Shown here piece after piece: positions 1-8,546 of a stretch of 64,000 bases of DNA (position 1 is the stretch's first letter; each line of letters begins with the position of its first letter). The DNA is from Syntrophobacter fumaroxidans MPOB (lineage in GTDB: Bacteria; Desulfobacterota; Syntrophobacteria; Syntrophobacterales; Syntrophobacteraceae). The notes beneath the pieces are model-generated. The model saw only the letters and a program-made list of their open reading frames with translations. It was not told the DNA's origin and searched no databases. The stretch spans positions 1,600,001 through 1,664,000 of the forward strand of contig NC_008554.1 in assembly GCF_000014965.1 (NCBI RefSeq), given 5' to 3'. Both the position numbers and the translations under genes were made by a program.

Positions 1-225
1 ATCCGAGATCGCCGTTGACACTCATTTTAGCCGATGTTTAAATAGAATCATGGGCTTCGGTTTCCTCCCGGAAATCGAAGGCATGGCGCGGCAAGGCGCG
101 TCGGAATTGCCCATTCCCTTTTGCGACAGGCTTTCCGGGTGGATACGAATGAACGGCAGTGCAATGACGATTCCTCGGGAGATCGGCTCCGCGGGAAGCT
201 GATTTTCAATTGCGGTGAGGGACAT
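1..225. other. Leading region without a gene
   Basis: No reading frame here has a convincing start or family signature. The last bases carry the ribosome binding site (GGTGAGGG at about 214-221) of the gene starting at 226. The upstream neighbour and promoter lie outside the window or are not recognisable. Confidence 0.5.
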
Positions 226-1056
226 ATGTGCGCCGAGAGAATAAGAGAATCGGTCATAGCCGGGAGCTGGTATCCCGACAACCCCGGTGCCTTGAGAAAC
301 GAGATCGCGGGCTATCTCAAGCGGGCCCGGCCGCACCCCGGCAGGGAGAACCTGATCGGCCTCGTGGCCCCGCACGCGGGATACATGTATTCGGGCGAGG
401 TTGCCGCTCACGCGTACCGGCAATTGGAGGGCAGCCGCTTCGAGCGCGTGCTGATTGTGGCCCCAAGTCATCGAACCCGTTTTCCATCGTCAACCATTTA
501 CCACCTGGGAGGCTTCCGGACTCCCCTGGGGGTGGTCCCGCTCGATGTCGACCTCGTCCAGGCGTTCCTGGAACACCCGCAGCTCAGAGGATATTATCCC
601 CAGGCGGAAGACCAGGAGCATTCACTCGAAATTCAGCTGCCGTTCCTGCAGGTTGTGCTCGGCGAGTTCAAACTGGTGCCGATCATCATGGGCAACCAGA
701 CTTACGAGCATTGCACAGAGCTGGCGGAGCTCATCGAGAAGCTGTGCAGGAACAAGAACGTGTTGCTGATCGCCAGCAGCGATTTGTCCCATTATCACTC
801 GTACCGTGAGGCAAAACAACTGGACGGGATAGTGACCGCGAGAGTCGCGGCATTCGACTGCCAGGGTCTTTTCCGGGACCTGAACGACGGGGCCTGCGAG
901 GCGTGCGGCGCCGGTCCGATGGTCGCAGTCATGCTTGCAGCCGGGAAGCTGGGAGCGAATGTGTCGAGGGTTTTGCATTACGCCAACTCCGGCGATGTCA
1001 CGGGAGAACGCAGTGGTGTGGTCGGCTATATGGCGGCGGCTTTCTACAGGGAGTAA
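226..1056 (+). CDS. AmmeMemoRadiSam system protein B (MEMO1 family)
   Basis: A 276-aa Memo-family protein, related to extradiol dioxygenase LigB folds. Family hallmarks are visible: APHAGYMYSG near residue 48, EHSLEIQLPF near 130, SSDLSHYHSY near 190 and a late CGAGPM. These cover the His and Cys positions that line the vestigial metal site in Memo. The frame is open from 121, but ATG 226 is preferred because GGTGAGGG sits about 5 bases before it and the Memo homology starts there (RESVIAGSWYP). The AMMECR1 gene follows 22 bases downstream, so the two form an operon. In many prokaryotes A, B and a radical SAM enzyme form the AmmeMemoRadiSam set of unknown chemistry; the radical SAM member is not in this window. 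Family assignment is firm, function is not known. Confidence 0.93.
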   Translation: MCAERIRESVIAGSWYPDNPGALRNEIAGYLKRARPHPGRENLIGLVAPHAGYMYSGEVAAHAYRQLEGSRFERVLIVAPSHRTRFPSSTIYHLGGFRTPLGVVPLDVDLVQAFLEHPQLRGYYPQAEDQEHSLEIQLPFLQVVLGEFKLVPIIMGNQTYEHCTELAELIEKLCRNKNVLLIASSDLSHYHSYREAKQLDGIVTARVAAFDCQGLFRDLNDGACEACGAGPMVAVMLAAGKLGANVSRVLHYANSGDVTGERSGVVGYMAAAFYRE

Positions 1057-1078
1057 TCCGAAGGGCGAGGACCGCAGT

Positions 1079-1642
1079 ATGCACAGGGGCAAAGTGGGGG
1101 TTGATCTGGGACTGTCCGCGGAAGAAAAGCAAACGCTCAGGCAGATTGCTTTCCAGGCCATTCGCAGCCGCTGTTTCGGCGAGCCCCTGCCCGAACCTTC
1201 CCCGGAATCGCCGGGGCTCAAAGAACGGCGCGGCGCTTTCGTATGCCTGCACAAAGGCAAGGAGCTCAGGGGCTGCATCGGCATGATCGAACCGATCGAA
1301 CCCCTGTACAAGACGGTACGGAACATGGCCGTCGAAGCGGCTTTCGGCGATCCGCGCTTCTGCGCTCTCCAATCGGACGAGCTCGACAGGGTCGACATCG
1401 AAATATCCGTTCTCACTCGCCTCGAGCGGATCTCCGACACGGAACGCATAGAAATCGGGAAACACGGCATCTACATCCGAAAGAATTACCAGACGGGCCT
1501 GCTGCTGCCCCAGGTTGCAACGGACAATCATTGGGACACCCGGGAGTTCCTGGAATGGACCTGCCGAAAGGCGGGAATCCCGTCGGATGCATGGAAGGAT
1601 CCCGATACCGAGATCTACATTTTTTCGGCGGACATTTTCTAA
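1079..1642 (+). CDS. AmmeMemoRadiSam system protein A (AMMECR1 family)
   Basis: A 187-aa AMMECR1-domain protein. The conserved segment LRGCIGMIEP lies near residue 65 and the late block LLLPQVATDNHWDTREFLEW near 145, both typical of the family. The frame is open upstream inside the preceding gene, but ATG 1079 after GGCGAGG (about 8 bases away) gives the usual family length. It is co-transcribed with the Memo-like protein B. The molecular function of the family is not established; the pairing of A with B suggests a shared modification or metal-dependent reaction with a radical SAM partner encoded elsewhere. Confidence 0.93.
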   Translation: MHRGKVGVDLGLSAEEKQTLRQIAFQAIRSRCFGEPLPEPSPESPGLKERRGAFVCLHKGKELRGCIGMIEPIEPLYKTVRNMAVEAAFGDPRFCALQSDELDRVDIEISVLTRLERISDTERIEIGKHGIYIRKNYQTGLLLPQVATDNHWDTREFLEWTCRKAGIPSDAWKDPDTEIYIFSADIF

Positions 1643-1818
1643 CGGACCGCTCCGGGCACCGCGCCACACGCGATTTGCCGATGGACGGCCAATTCGGCTT
1701 CCCGGGCGAAAAGCTTGTCGTCGCCAGGTCCGCGGAACGTCACGTGGGAATCGGGACCCGGCGCGGAATGGTATGTGCGGGGCCATGGAACCGCAACACG
1801 GTCAAGTGAGGGTGCGCG

Positions 1819-2361
1819 GTGGCAGAGATATTGGATTTGCAGGATCACAGGCGCCGCCTTTGTGCCGGCAAGGGATACGCCAACTGGAGCCGGAGATTTG
1901 CCGAATCTTTTGACGAAAAAACCACCATCGCCGACTTGAGCGACCCGACCCTGGGGGTGTTGATCCGGGGCGACGAGGAAGCCTCCCTGTGCCTCCACGA
2001 TTTCGTCATGGGGGTGATGGGGCTGGGACAGGGACTGCGATTCCATTTCCTCGACAACACAATGAAAATGTCGGTGATGGATCTGACCTTCTTCCTGCTG
2101 GATCAGCTCCGTTTTGAAGCGATGAAAAGGCTCGGATGGCTCGAAGACCACCCCGGCCTGCACGTTCCGATGGTTGATCTGGTGAGTTTCTTCCGGGACA
2201 CTTCCCCGGGGGAGATATATGACACGCCGACGCTGGCGCGGAGTCATCCAGGCTTCGAAGAATACGAAAAAACGATTGGAGGAGATCGCGGAGCCTATGT
2301 CCGTAGACTGATCCCGGACGCCATCAAGGAGTTCCTGAAGCGGTATGCCCCGGACGCGTGA
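1819..2361 (+). CDS. Conserved-looking protein of unknown function, 180 aa
   Basis: A 180-aa soluble protein with no signal peptide or membrane segment. It begins at GTG 1819, with GTGAGG about 7 bases upstream. The protein is balanced in composition, with acidic stretches and a hydrophobic core (LCLHDFVMGVMGLGQ, MSVMDLTFFLLDQL), which argues for a folded cytoplasmic protein rather than a spurious frame. I do not recognise a family. It lies 176 bases after the AMMECR1 gene on the same strand and could be the last gene of that transcript. Codon usage looks like that of its neighbours. Confidence 0.75.
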   Translation: MAEILDLQDHRRRLCAGKGYANWSRRFAESFDEKTTIADLSDPTLGVLIRGDEEASLCLHDFVMGVMGLGQGLRFHFLDNTMKMSVMDLTFFLLDQLRFEAMKRLGWLEDHPGLHVPMVDLVSFFRDTSPGEIYDTPTLARSHPGFEEYEKTIGGDRGAYVRRLIPDAIKEFLKRYAPDA

Positions 2362-2585
2362 GCCGCGGAGCCCCCCGCAAACCGTCATGAGTCGGAAGCT
2401 CATAACGAAACATGAAAATCATCCGTGTCATTTCCGGGCAGGCGCAAATCCGCGAAAAGCCGCCGGACTTTCAATCCCTTCCGGGGTGACGGCCGGGTTT
2501 TCATACAGACCCGATCACGCCGGTTCTCACCACCGGAACAGACCCACAGTCTGCTCGGAGCCCAAGTCGCCGGAAAGACGACCCC

Positions 2586-3419
2586 GTGCCCAAAGAACGA
2601 TACCATCTGATGATAGCGGACCGTTGCTTCGACGCGATGCGCGCTTCGAAAACCCTGCCCTTATCGCTCGACGCCCATCGGTTCGCATTCCGATTGGGCT
2701 CGATTTCTCCTGACACCCTGTTCTACGATTTGCCTTTTTTCTTCTTCTCCGATACGGGCCGCGCCCTCCATCGATTTGCAGCACGAGCATCGATTGGAGC
2801 ATTTGCCGCCCGGCTGGACGGCAGGCAGACGTCTCTGCGGGACGAAGGCCTGGCGTGGGTGCTCGGAATGGCCTCTCACTTTCTTGCGGATGAGCTCTAT
2901 CACCCGGTCATCAATCGACTGGCGCATCCGGAACGCGGTTTCTGTCCCCCAAAGCTCTCCGCGGGGGATTGTCATCATTGGGTGGAAAGTGAGATGGAGG
3001 CGGCGCGGCTCTCCCTCTCGGCACCGCCGGACGGCTATGCCGCATTCCTTCGGAAGGCGACCCGCCGCTCCGCGGTCGCGCGGATCAGCGGCTTCCTCCA
3101 TGAGTTCCTGAAATGGTGGGGCGCGGCGCCTCGGATCCCCGGCGCGGGCAGGATCAGGTGCTGCTTTTTCTGGCAAGCCTCGCTTCTGAGGGTATTCGCG
3201 CATGTGGCCGCGGGCCGAAACAAATCACTGCTGACGAGGCACCGGGCCACAACTTATGCGGGAGCCTTGATCGTCCCTCCTCTCCCGGTGCTTCCCGCCA
3301 TTCTCGAGCGCACAGGGCGTGCCGAACCGGACTTGCTCGCTCTTTTTTCGGATGAATTCTTCGATTCCGCGGTCAACCTCTTATCCGGCCGTCTGAGCGA
3401 GCTTGCAGCACGGTTTTGA
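2586..3419 (+). CDS. Zinc-dependent phospholipase C-like protein
   Basis: A 277-aa protein with the start of a Zn-dependent PLC-type domain (the family that includes bacterial zinc phospholipase C and many uncharacterised proteins). Visible features are the N-terminal YHLMIADRCFD segment, GSISPDTLFYDLP, HRFAARA, and the helical motif HFLADELYHP near residue 100, whose His and Asp residues are the expected zinc ligands, followed by CHHWVESEME. Start is GTG 2586 after GGAAAG. There is no clear signal peptide, so a secreted phospholipase role is not supported; in this family many members have unknown substrates. The 3' end overlaps the convergent transketolase gene by 47 bases. Confidence 0.78.
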   Translation: MPKERYHLMIADRCFDAMRASKTLPLSLDAHRFAFRLGSISPDTLFYDLPFFFFSDTGRALHRFAARASIGAFAARLDGRQTSLRDEGLAWVLGMASHFLADELYHPVINRLAHPERGFCPPKLSAGDCHHWVESEMEAARLSLSAPPDGYAAFLRKATRRSAVARISGFLHEFLKWWGAAPRIPGAGRIRCCFFWQASLLRVFAHVAAGRNKSLLTRHRATTYAGALIVPPLPVLPAILERTGRAEPDLLALFSDEFFDSAVNLLSGRLSELAARF

Positions 3420-5334
3420 CAATACCTTCCGCGTCCAGTCCTTCCAGGCGATAAAGAACTTCGGGATGACCGGAAAGCCCGTAGCTTCGAACCCCGAGGC
3501 GGATCATCCGACAGGCCGCTCCCGCCTCGGCCAGCACGGTCGAAACCCTGGCGCCGAGGCCCGTGTCGATGTGATGGTCTTCAGCTGTGATCACGAACCC
3601 GGTACCCGCGGCTTCCAAAACGGCGTCGGCATCGAGCGGCTTGATCGATGCCAGGTTCAGGACGCTCATCTCGATGCCGTGGCGCGCGGCCAATTCTTCG
3701 CGCGCCCGGAGGGCATTGTGCACCACCGGCCCGCAGCTCAGTATCGCGCCGTGACCGCCCCGCCGCAGCCAATCCGCCTTCCCCGGCACAAACCGGTAAT
3801 CCCCCCCGAAAAACGGCTTGCCGGATTCGTCCGAAATGATGCCCATCTTGGACCTTCCCATCCCCACAAAATGGTTCCCCGGATGGGAGGCGACATGCCG
3901 AACAATCCGGTCCGTCTGGTTGGGATCCGCGGGCATAAAGATTGAAAACCCGTAGAGGTTCTGCACCAGGCCGATGTAATCGATACACTGATGCGTCTGA
4001 CCGTCCTCTCCCACATCGAGCCCCAGGTGCGTGCAAACCAGCTTGAGATGGGTGTGGTTGATGTCGTTGAGCCGCTGCTGATTGTAAACTTCGGATACGC
4101 CGAACACGCCGAAAGTGCTGAAAAAAACCACGAAGCCTTCCTTGCTGGCCGCTCCCGCCAGCGTGGCGGTGTTGTGTTCCTGGATCCCTCCTTCAAAGAA
4201 ACATCCGGGATTTTGCCGGTGAAAAGCGTCCATCTTTACCGATCCTTCCAGGTCGCAACTGAACCCCAGAATTCTCGGGTGTTCGCCCGCATTGTTGAGT
4301 CGCGCCAGATCCTCGAGGGCCGCCCCATAGGCCGAACGGCAGTCGGTCGTCACATCCATTGCGTACGTCTTGGGCTGACCGGGTTCGATTTTGGAGTGAT
4401 CGAGCGCCGGGCAAAACGGGGCGTGGAAGACGCGCAGGGTTTTACGCCTTCCCCGGAGCGCCGGAAGCGGATTATCGAGGCCCAGTTCTTTCAGGGCTGC
4501 GGCCGCTTCATCGTCTTTGAGCGTCGATCCGTGGTACTTGGCCTTGTTTTCCATGAAGGAAACCCCCTTCCCCATCACCGTTTCGGCTATGATAACGGAA
4601 GGGTACCGGGGATCATCCACCTCGCTGGAGCGAACTTGCCTGAGAGCCTGAAAGATCTCGTCGAAATTATGGCCGTCCCCGACACGAATCGTATTCCACT
4701 GGGAGGCGGCGTATTCCGCTTCGATTTCCTGGGGCATGACCGAGTCCGTGTCTCCGCCGATCTGGAGGTGGTTCCGGTCGATGACGCAGCACAGGTCATT
4801 GAGCTCGTACTTGACGGCAAACCGCCGTGCCTCGGCAATCTGCCCCTTCTGCTGCTCCCCGTCGCCCATGAGCACGAACGTGGAGGCTCGGCTGCCTCTC
4901 AGTTTGAGCCCGAGGGCCATTCCCGCGCCGACGGACAACCCCTGGCCGAGATTCCCCGTATTCCATTCGACCCCGGGCACGCAGCATTCGACATGGCCCG
5001 CATAGGATGATCCCGCCTGCCGGAATTCGAGGATGAAGTTGTCCTCGGGAGTGTACCCGAATTCGGCCAGCACACTGTAGACGCACGGGCTGATATGCCC
5101 CATGCTGACGACCACCCGATCCCGTTCGGGCCAGCAGGGATCGTCCGGGCGGTGTTCGAGCGTGCAGTAAAGCATGAGCACCAAATGCAGAGACGACATG
5201 GAGCCGCCCGGGTGCCCGCTCCCGGCGAGCGTCGTGCTGAGAATGATCCTGCGCATGCAACGGAGCCACATCTGGTGGAGGGTTTCACGTTGCGCATCGG
5301 TGAGGGACCTTTGTTGCAGGGAGATGCTGAACAT
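3373..5334 (-). CDS. tkt: Transketolase
   Basis: A 653-aa full-length thiamine-diphosphate transketolase of the non-oxidative pentose phosphate pathway, moving two-carbon ketol units between sugar phosphates. Visible are the N-terminal GHPGGSMS loop, the ThDP/Mg motif MGDGEQQKGQ followed by IDRNHLQ, the central domain with the catalytic Glu in GGIQEHN, and the C-terminal domain. All three domains are present on one chain, unlike the split archaeal type. The ATG at 5334 lies 18 bases after the stop of the Mrp gene, so the two probably share a transcript. The 3' end overlaps the oppositely oriented phospholipase-like gene by 47 bases. Confidence 0.93.
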   Translation of the reverse strand: MFSISLQQRSLTDAQRETLHQMWLRCMRRIILSTTLAGSGHPGGSMSSLHLVLMLYCTLEHRPDDPCWPERDRVVVSMGHISPCVYSVLAEFGYTPEDNFILEFRQAGSSYAGHVECCVPGVEWNTGNLGQGLSVGAGMALGLKLRGSRASTFVLMGDGEQQKGQIAEARRFAVKYELNDLCCVIDRNHLQIGGDTDSVMPQEIEAEYAASQWNTIRVGDGHNFDEIFQALRQVRSSEVDDPRYPSVIIAETVMGKGVSFMENKAKYHGSTLKDDEAAAALKELGLDNPLPALRGRRKTLRVFHAPFCPALDHSKIEPGQPKTYAMDVTTDCRSAYGAALEDLARLNNAGEHPRILGFSCDLEGSVKMDAFHRQNPGCFFEGGIQEHNTATLAGAASKEGFVVFFSTFGVFGVSEVYNQQRLNDINHTHLKLVCTHLGLDVGEDGQTHQCIDYIGLVQNLYGFSIFMPADPNQTDRIVRHVASHPGNHFVGMGRSKMGIISDESGKPFFGGDYRFVPGKADWLRRGGHGAILSCGPVVHNALRAREELAARHGIEMSVLNLASIKPLDADAVLEAAGTGFVITAEDHHIDTGLGARVSTVLAEAGAACRMIRLGVRSYGLSGHPEVLYRLEGLDAEGIVKTVLQARSDGRIRG

Positions 5335-5352
5335 GGCGGAGATCGATCCTTC

Positions 5353-6228
5353 CTAGTGAACAGATTCGACTCTTGTCGGTTCGTCCTTGACATTCAGACG
5401 GGCGGTGACCGCATCCGCAAACGCCAGCACCGCCTTCTTGAAGGGAGAATCGCCGTCCTCTTCGAGAACCGGACGGCCCTTGTCGCCGCCCTCCACCACT
5501 CGAGGATCGAAAGGAAGCTCTCCGAGGAAGGGAATGTTCATCAGTTTGGACGTGCGCTTGCCTCCGCCGGTTCGGAAGATCGGGATGAACTCGTTGCAGT
5601 GAGGGCAGAAAAGGCCCGACATGTTTTCAACCAGGCCGAGCATGTCCAGGTTGACCTTACGGCAGAAATTGATCGATTTGCGCACATCGGAAAGCGCGAC
5701 TTCCTGGGGCGTGGTCACAATAATGGCCTTTGCCTCGGGGATCAGCCTGGAGATGGTCAAAGGCTCATCCCCCGTCCCGGGCGGACTGTCGATCACCAGG
5801 AAATCGAGATCGTCCCACTTGCAGTCCCTGAGAAACTGCTGGATCACATTGTGTTTCAACGGACCGCGCCAGATCATCGCCGCATCCGTGTCTTCGATCA
5901 TGGACTCGATGGAGACCACCTTGAGGTTCGGCATGTACTGGTGAGGGAGGATCTCCTGTTCGGAGGTGATATTGAGGAGCCCCTGCAAACCGAGCATTCT
6001 GGGGATGCTCGGACCGTGTAGATCGATGTCCATCAGGCCCACCCGGAAACCCTTCCGAGCCAGACCCAATGCAAGGTAGGTCGCCACACTGCTCTTCCCG
6101 ACCCCGCCCTTCCCGCTCATCACGAGGAGTTTGTGCCTGATTCGCATGAGCTTGCACCGAATCGCTTCTTCCTTGGATTTCTTGCCTGCGCCGACACAGC
6201 TCGCGCACGATTTCTCGTCACACTTCAT
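5353..6228 (-). CDS. mrp: Mrp/NBP35-family P-loop ATPase, Fe-S carrier
   Basis: A 291-aa Mrp/ApbC/NBP35 protein that carries and transfers iron-sulfur clusters to apoproteins in the cytoplasm. The deviant Walker A motif SGKGGVGKSS is near residue 38, DIDLHGPSIPRMLG near 70, and the switch motif DSPPGTGDEPL near 135. A short N-terminal extension has a Cys cluster (CDEKSCASC) like the NBP35 branch, and the bridging-cluster motif CPHC lies near residue 215. This N-terminal Cys variant is common in anaerobic deltaproteobacteria. The gene is first of a two-gene unit with transketolase. The high Fe-S content of the window fits the need for such a carrier. Confidence 0.93.
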   Translation of the reverse strand: MKCDEKSCASCVGAGKKSKEEAIRCKLMRIRHKLLVMSGKGGVGKSSVATYLALGLARKGFRVGLMDIDLHGPSIPRMLGLQGLLNITSEQEILPHQYMPNLKVVSIESMIEDTDAAMIWRGPLKHNVIQQFLRDCKWDDLDFLVIDSPPGTGDEPLTISRLIPEAKAIIVTTPQEVALSDVRKSINFCRKVNLDMLGLVENMSGLFCPHCNEFIPIFRTGGGKRTSKLMNIPFLGELPFDPRVVEGGDKGRPVLEEDGDSPFKKAVLAFADAVTARLNVKDEPTRVESVH

Positions 6229-6584
6229 GATCCATGCTCCTGTACGGTCTGATTTCGCAAAAAAAGAACGCGGTTACCTTAGAGTCAATCCGCCGAGTTG
6301 TCAACTTCCGCAAAGGCGGCGCCGCACAAATCGCCATCGTGGACGTAGACTCCCGTTCTCTTCCGTCTTATTAATTGTATTGATTCGATCCGACAAAAGC
6401 CAACTCGAACGTACCGCACGGAAACCGGGGTTGTCCCGGGAAAAGCCGGCCGCCATCGCAACGGAGACGGGTATGTGCCTCGAAGGGGCGGGAAAATCTT
6501 TTCTCCCCTTTCTTTTTCGGCGGATCATGGCTATTTGAACGGAGTATTCCGTTGCAGCGACGTCCACTCAATGAGGTCTCGACC
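6229..6584. other. Divergent intergenic region
   Basis: This 356-base stretch separates the minus-strand mrp gene from the plus-strand FmdB gene. It is the AT-richest part of the first 8 kb (around 6350-6400) and holds a sigma70-like promoter for mrp, given separately. No open frame with a plausible start is seen. Confidence 0.5.
6368..6396 (-). promoter_or_regulatory. Candidate sigma70 promoter for mrp-tkt
   Basis: On the minus strand, -35 TTGTCG (6396-6391) and -10 TAATAA (6373-6368) are separated by exactly 17 bases. This would start transcription near 6361, about 130 bases before the mrp ATG. The call is from hexamer match and spacing only. Confidence 0.35.
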
Positions 6585-6791
6585 ATGCCGATCTACGAGT
6601 ATCGTTGTCGTAAGTGTGGGACCGGGTTCGAATCCCTGGTGTTCGGCCGCGCGGACGAAGTGTCGTTGTGCTGCCCGGGATGCGGGGGAACGGATGTGGA
6701 GAAGCAGCTTTCCTGGTTTTCCACGTCACACGCCTCGGCATCCGACCGTGGGGCGCAGTGTGCCCCGAAGCCCGGCAGCCGTTTCGGTTGA
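6585..6791 (+). CDS. FmdB-family zinc-ribbon protein
   Basis: A 68-aa protein beginning MPIYEYRCRKCGTGFE, the classic FmdB/CxxC_CxxC_SSSS start, with a second pair CPGCGG near residue 31; together they form one four-cysteine zinc ribbon. A serine-rich segment (WFSTSHASASD) follows. The start is set at ATG 6585 because the family begins precisely with MPIYEY. FmdB proteins are putative regulatory or metal-binding proteins without a fixed role. The gene lies 104 bases upstream of a probable small selenoprotein on the same strand. Confidence 0.85.
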   Translation: MPIYEYRCRKCGTGFESLVFGRADEVSLCCPGCGGTDVEKQLSWFSTSHASASDRGAQCAPKPGSRFG

Positions 6792-6895
6792 GCCTGACCG
6801 GATGCGGGCGGTCGCCGCACGAGCGCTTCGGTGGGTTCTTCGGGTCCCCGGCCCCTTTGGCATTCGACGCATCAAGTCATCAACAGGAGAAACCA

Positions 6896-7048
6896 ATGTC
6901 GTGGGAAGCGATTTTGCTGGTTGCGGGAGTGATCGGATGGTTCGTTTTGAACCGGTGGATATTGCCCAAGCTCGGGGTGCCTACCTGAATGGCGCCTTCT
7001 TGTGGAATCGGTGATTCCAAAAAGAAATCGCAAGACCCATCCCCCTGA
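6896..7048 (+). CDS. Probable small membrane selenoprotein (UGA read as Sec at codon 31)
   Basis: ATG 6896 follows a strong AGGAGA ribosome site by 5 bases. The first 30 codons encode an N-out-type single membrane helix (AILLVAGVIGWFVL) and then RWILPKLGVPT. A UGA at 6986-6988 follows, and the frame stays open for 19 more codons (MAPSC then GIGDSKKKSQDPSP) to a UGA at 7046. Directly after the first UGA is a hairpin with the size, distance and loop G expected of a bacterial SECIS (see 6997-7026). Read through, the product is 50 residues with U31 and Cys36 just after the helix, a plausible redox pair. If the UGA is a stop, a 30-aa membrane peptide remains (6896-6988). I see the frame and hairpin directly; selenocysteine insertion is inference, supported by the anaerobic deltaproteobacterial setting. 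Function unknown. Confidence 0.6.
6997..7026 (+). promoter_or_regulatory. Candidate bacterial SECIS element
   Basis: A perfect 6-bp stem GGAATC/GATTCC (7004-7009 with 7013-7018) encloses a GGT loop. A weaker lower stem of U-A and C-G pairs extends it outward to about 6997 and 7026. The loop begins 22 bases after the UGA, with G as its first base, inside the range expected for bacterial SECIS elements. Confidence 0.55.
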
Positions 7049-7114
7049 GAGAGTCATCGCTTGTTCGGGATAGTCTCTGCGCCCCGGCAGGCGATGTCCG
7101 CTCGATGCCTGCTC

Positions 7115-7154
7115 AAAGGCCCGGGGCAGACCCTGCAAGCTGTCCCGGGCCTTT
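7115..7154. terminator. Bidirectional rho-independent terminator
   Basis: AAAGGCCCGGG (7115-7125) pairs perfectly with CCCGGGCCTTT (7144-7154) around an 18-base loop. A/T runs on both sides allow it to end the plus-strand selenoprotein transcript and the minus-strand carboxypeptidase transcript, whose genes converge here. Confidence 0.75.
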
Positions 7155-7157
7155 TCG

Positions 7158-8546
7158 TCACTTTCTGCCGTAAGTCGACCTCGACCGCTGGGGCGATGAC
7201 TTGCGACCCAACAAGAATATCACCAAAATCACCACCGCGGCAATGGAACCCAAGATGGCCGTCAGCAGCTTCCAATCGATCAGGTGGATCATCAGCAACG
7301 ATTGCCAGACCCTCTTGAACCAGCCGCCCAGGGGCAGGTCTTCCTGGCTGAATAGCGAGACGGTCCGCTTGGGCTGATCGCCAATGTAGAAAACGACTTC
7401 CCCCACCTTCTGACCGGCCTGCACAGGTGCGGTTATCTCCGCGGGGGCTTGAATTTCCCATCTCAACTGGGCCTTCTGCGCCTGACTGACGAGGAAACCC
7501 GCCGCCTCCTGTGGGTAAAGACCCAACTGATCCCTCTGACCCTTCCAGACCTTCACCGTGGTGACGGGCTGCCCCTGGGGAAAAGGCTGCACCAGCGTGT
7601 AGTACCGGAAACCGTAATTGAGCAGCTTGAGAGCCTCCCGTTCCCGAACGGCGGGGGTGCCCGCCCCCATCACCACCGCAAGAAGCCTCATCCCGTCACG
7701 TTTGGCCGTGGCGGCCAAATGGTATCCGGCCGCCGCCACGTATCCCGTCTTGAGACCGTCGACGCTCGGATCCTTGAGAAGCAGATGGTTCCGATTGTAT
7801 TGAACGATGTTATTGTAAGTGTATTCGCGCATCGAGTGGTACTGGAGCGACTCGGGGAACTGCCTCAGGTACGCGGAATCCAGGATCGCCATGTCTCTGG
7901 CAGTGGTGGTCTGCCCTTCAACGGGCAGGCCGTGGGGATTGAGGAACCGGCTGTGCGTCATCCCCAACTCCCGAGTCTTCCGGTTCATCGCCTCCACAAA
8001 GGTCTCGGCACTGCCGCTCACATGTTCCGCCGCCGCAACGCACGCGTCATTCCCCGAAACCACGGCGATTCCCTTGAGCAACTCCTCCAGGGGAACCTTG
8101 GTCCCGACACCCACGAACATTTTCGATCCGCCCGTGCGCCACGCCGCTTCACTGATCCATATCTCGTCATTGAGATGAATTCGCCCCTGCCGCAGCGCTT
8201 CAAAGACAAGATAAAGCGACGCGATCTTGGTGAACGACGCCGGTTCGATGACTTCATCCGCATTCTGCTCGAACAGAATCGCCCCAGTGGATACTTCCAT
8301 TAAGATCGCCGACTTGGCATTGACCTGCCCGGGCGACAGTTCCGCGCCCCCCGCCTTTGCAGACGGCGGCTCGACACCCTTTGCAGCCGGCGCCGACGCG
8401 GCAGGGGTCGCCTTTTTCCCGGGCATGGGCTGCACCTTGATTTTCCTTCCGGCTGCCTGTTCCGCCGCACCCCCGGCCCAGGGGACCGACAACAGCAGGA
8501 GCAACGCAACAACCATCGAACACCAACCGAAACGATTTCTATGCAT
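7158..8546 (-). CDS. D-alanyl-D-alanine carboxypeptidase (PBP5/6-like)
   Basis: A 462-aa low-molecular-weight penicillin-binding protein that trims the terminal D-Ala of peptidoglycan stem peptides in the periplasm. The catalytic serine motif SFTK is near residue 105, SGN near 166 and KTG in DGLKTGYVAAAG near 270, all three in the usual order. An N-terminal signal helix (MVVALLLLLSVPWAGGAA) precedes a Pro/Ala-rich linker. The C-terminal beta domain is followed by an unusual true transmembrane helix (ILGSIAAVVILVIFLLG) and a basic tail, instead of the amphipathic anchor of E. coli PBP5. ATG 8546 is chosen over the upstream in-frame ATG at 8588 because GAGAGGA lies 5-6 bases before it and a normal signal peptide follows. 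Confidence 0.93.
   Translation of the reverse strand: MHRNRFGWCSMVVALLLLLSVPWAGGAAEQAAGRKIKVQPMPGKKATPAASAPAAKGVEPPSAKAGGAELSPGQVNAKSAILMEVSTGAILFEQNADEVIEPASFTKIASLYLVFEALRQGRIHLNDEIWISEAAWRTGGSKMFVGVGTKVPLEELLKGIAVVSGNDACVAAAEHVSGSAETFVEAMNRKTRELGMTHSRFLNPHGLPVEGQTTTARDMAILDSAYLRQFPESLQYHSMREYTYNNIVQYNRNHLLLKDPSVDGLKTGYVAAAGYHLAATAKRDGMRLLAVVMGAGTPAVREREALKLLNYGFRYYTLVQPFPQGQPVTTVKVWKGQRDQLGLYPQEAAGFLVSQAQKAQLRWEIQAPAEITAPVQAGQKVGEVVFYIGDQPKRTVSLFSQEDLPLGGWFKRVWQSLLMIHLIDWKLLTAILGSIAAVVILVIFLLGRKSSPQRSRSTYGRK

Noticed and set aside
3991-5010. Plus-strand frame of 339 codons
   Set aside because: Shadow of transketolase, whose ThDP and catalytic motifs are on the minus strand.
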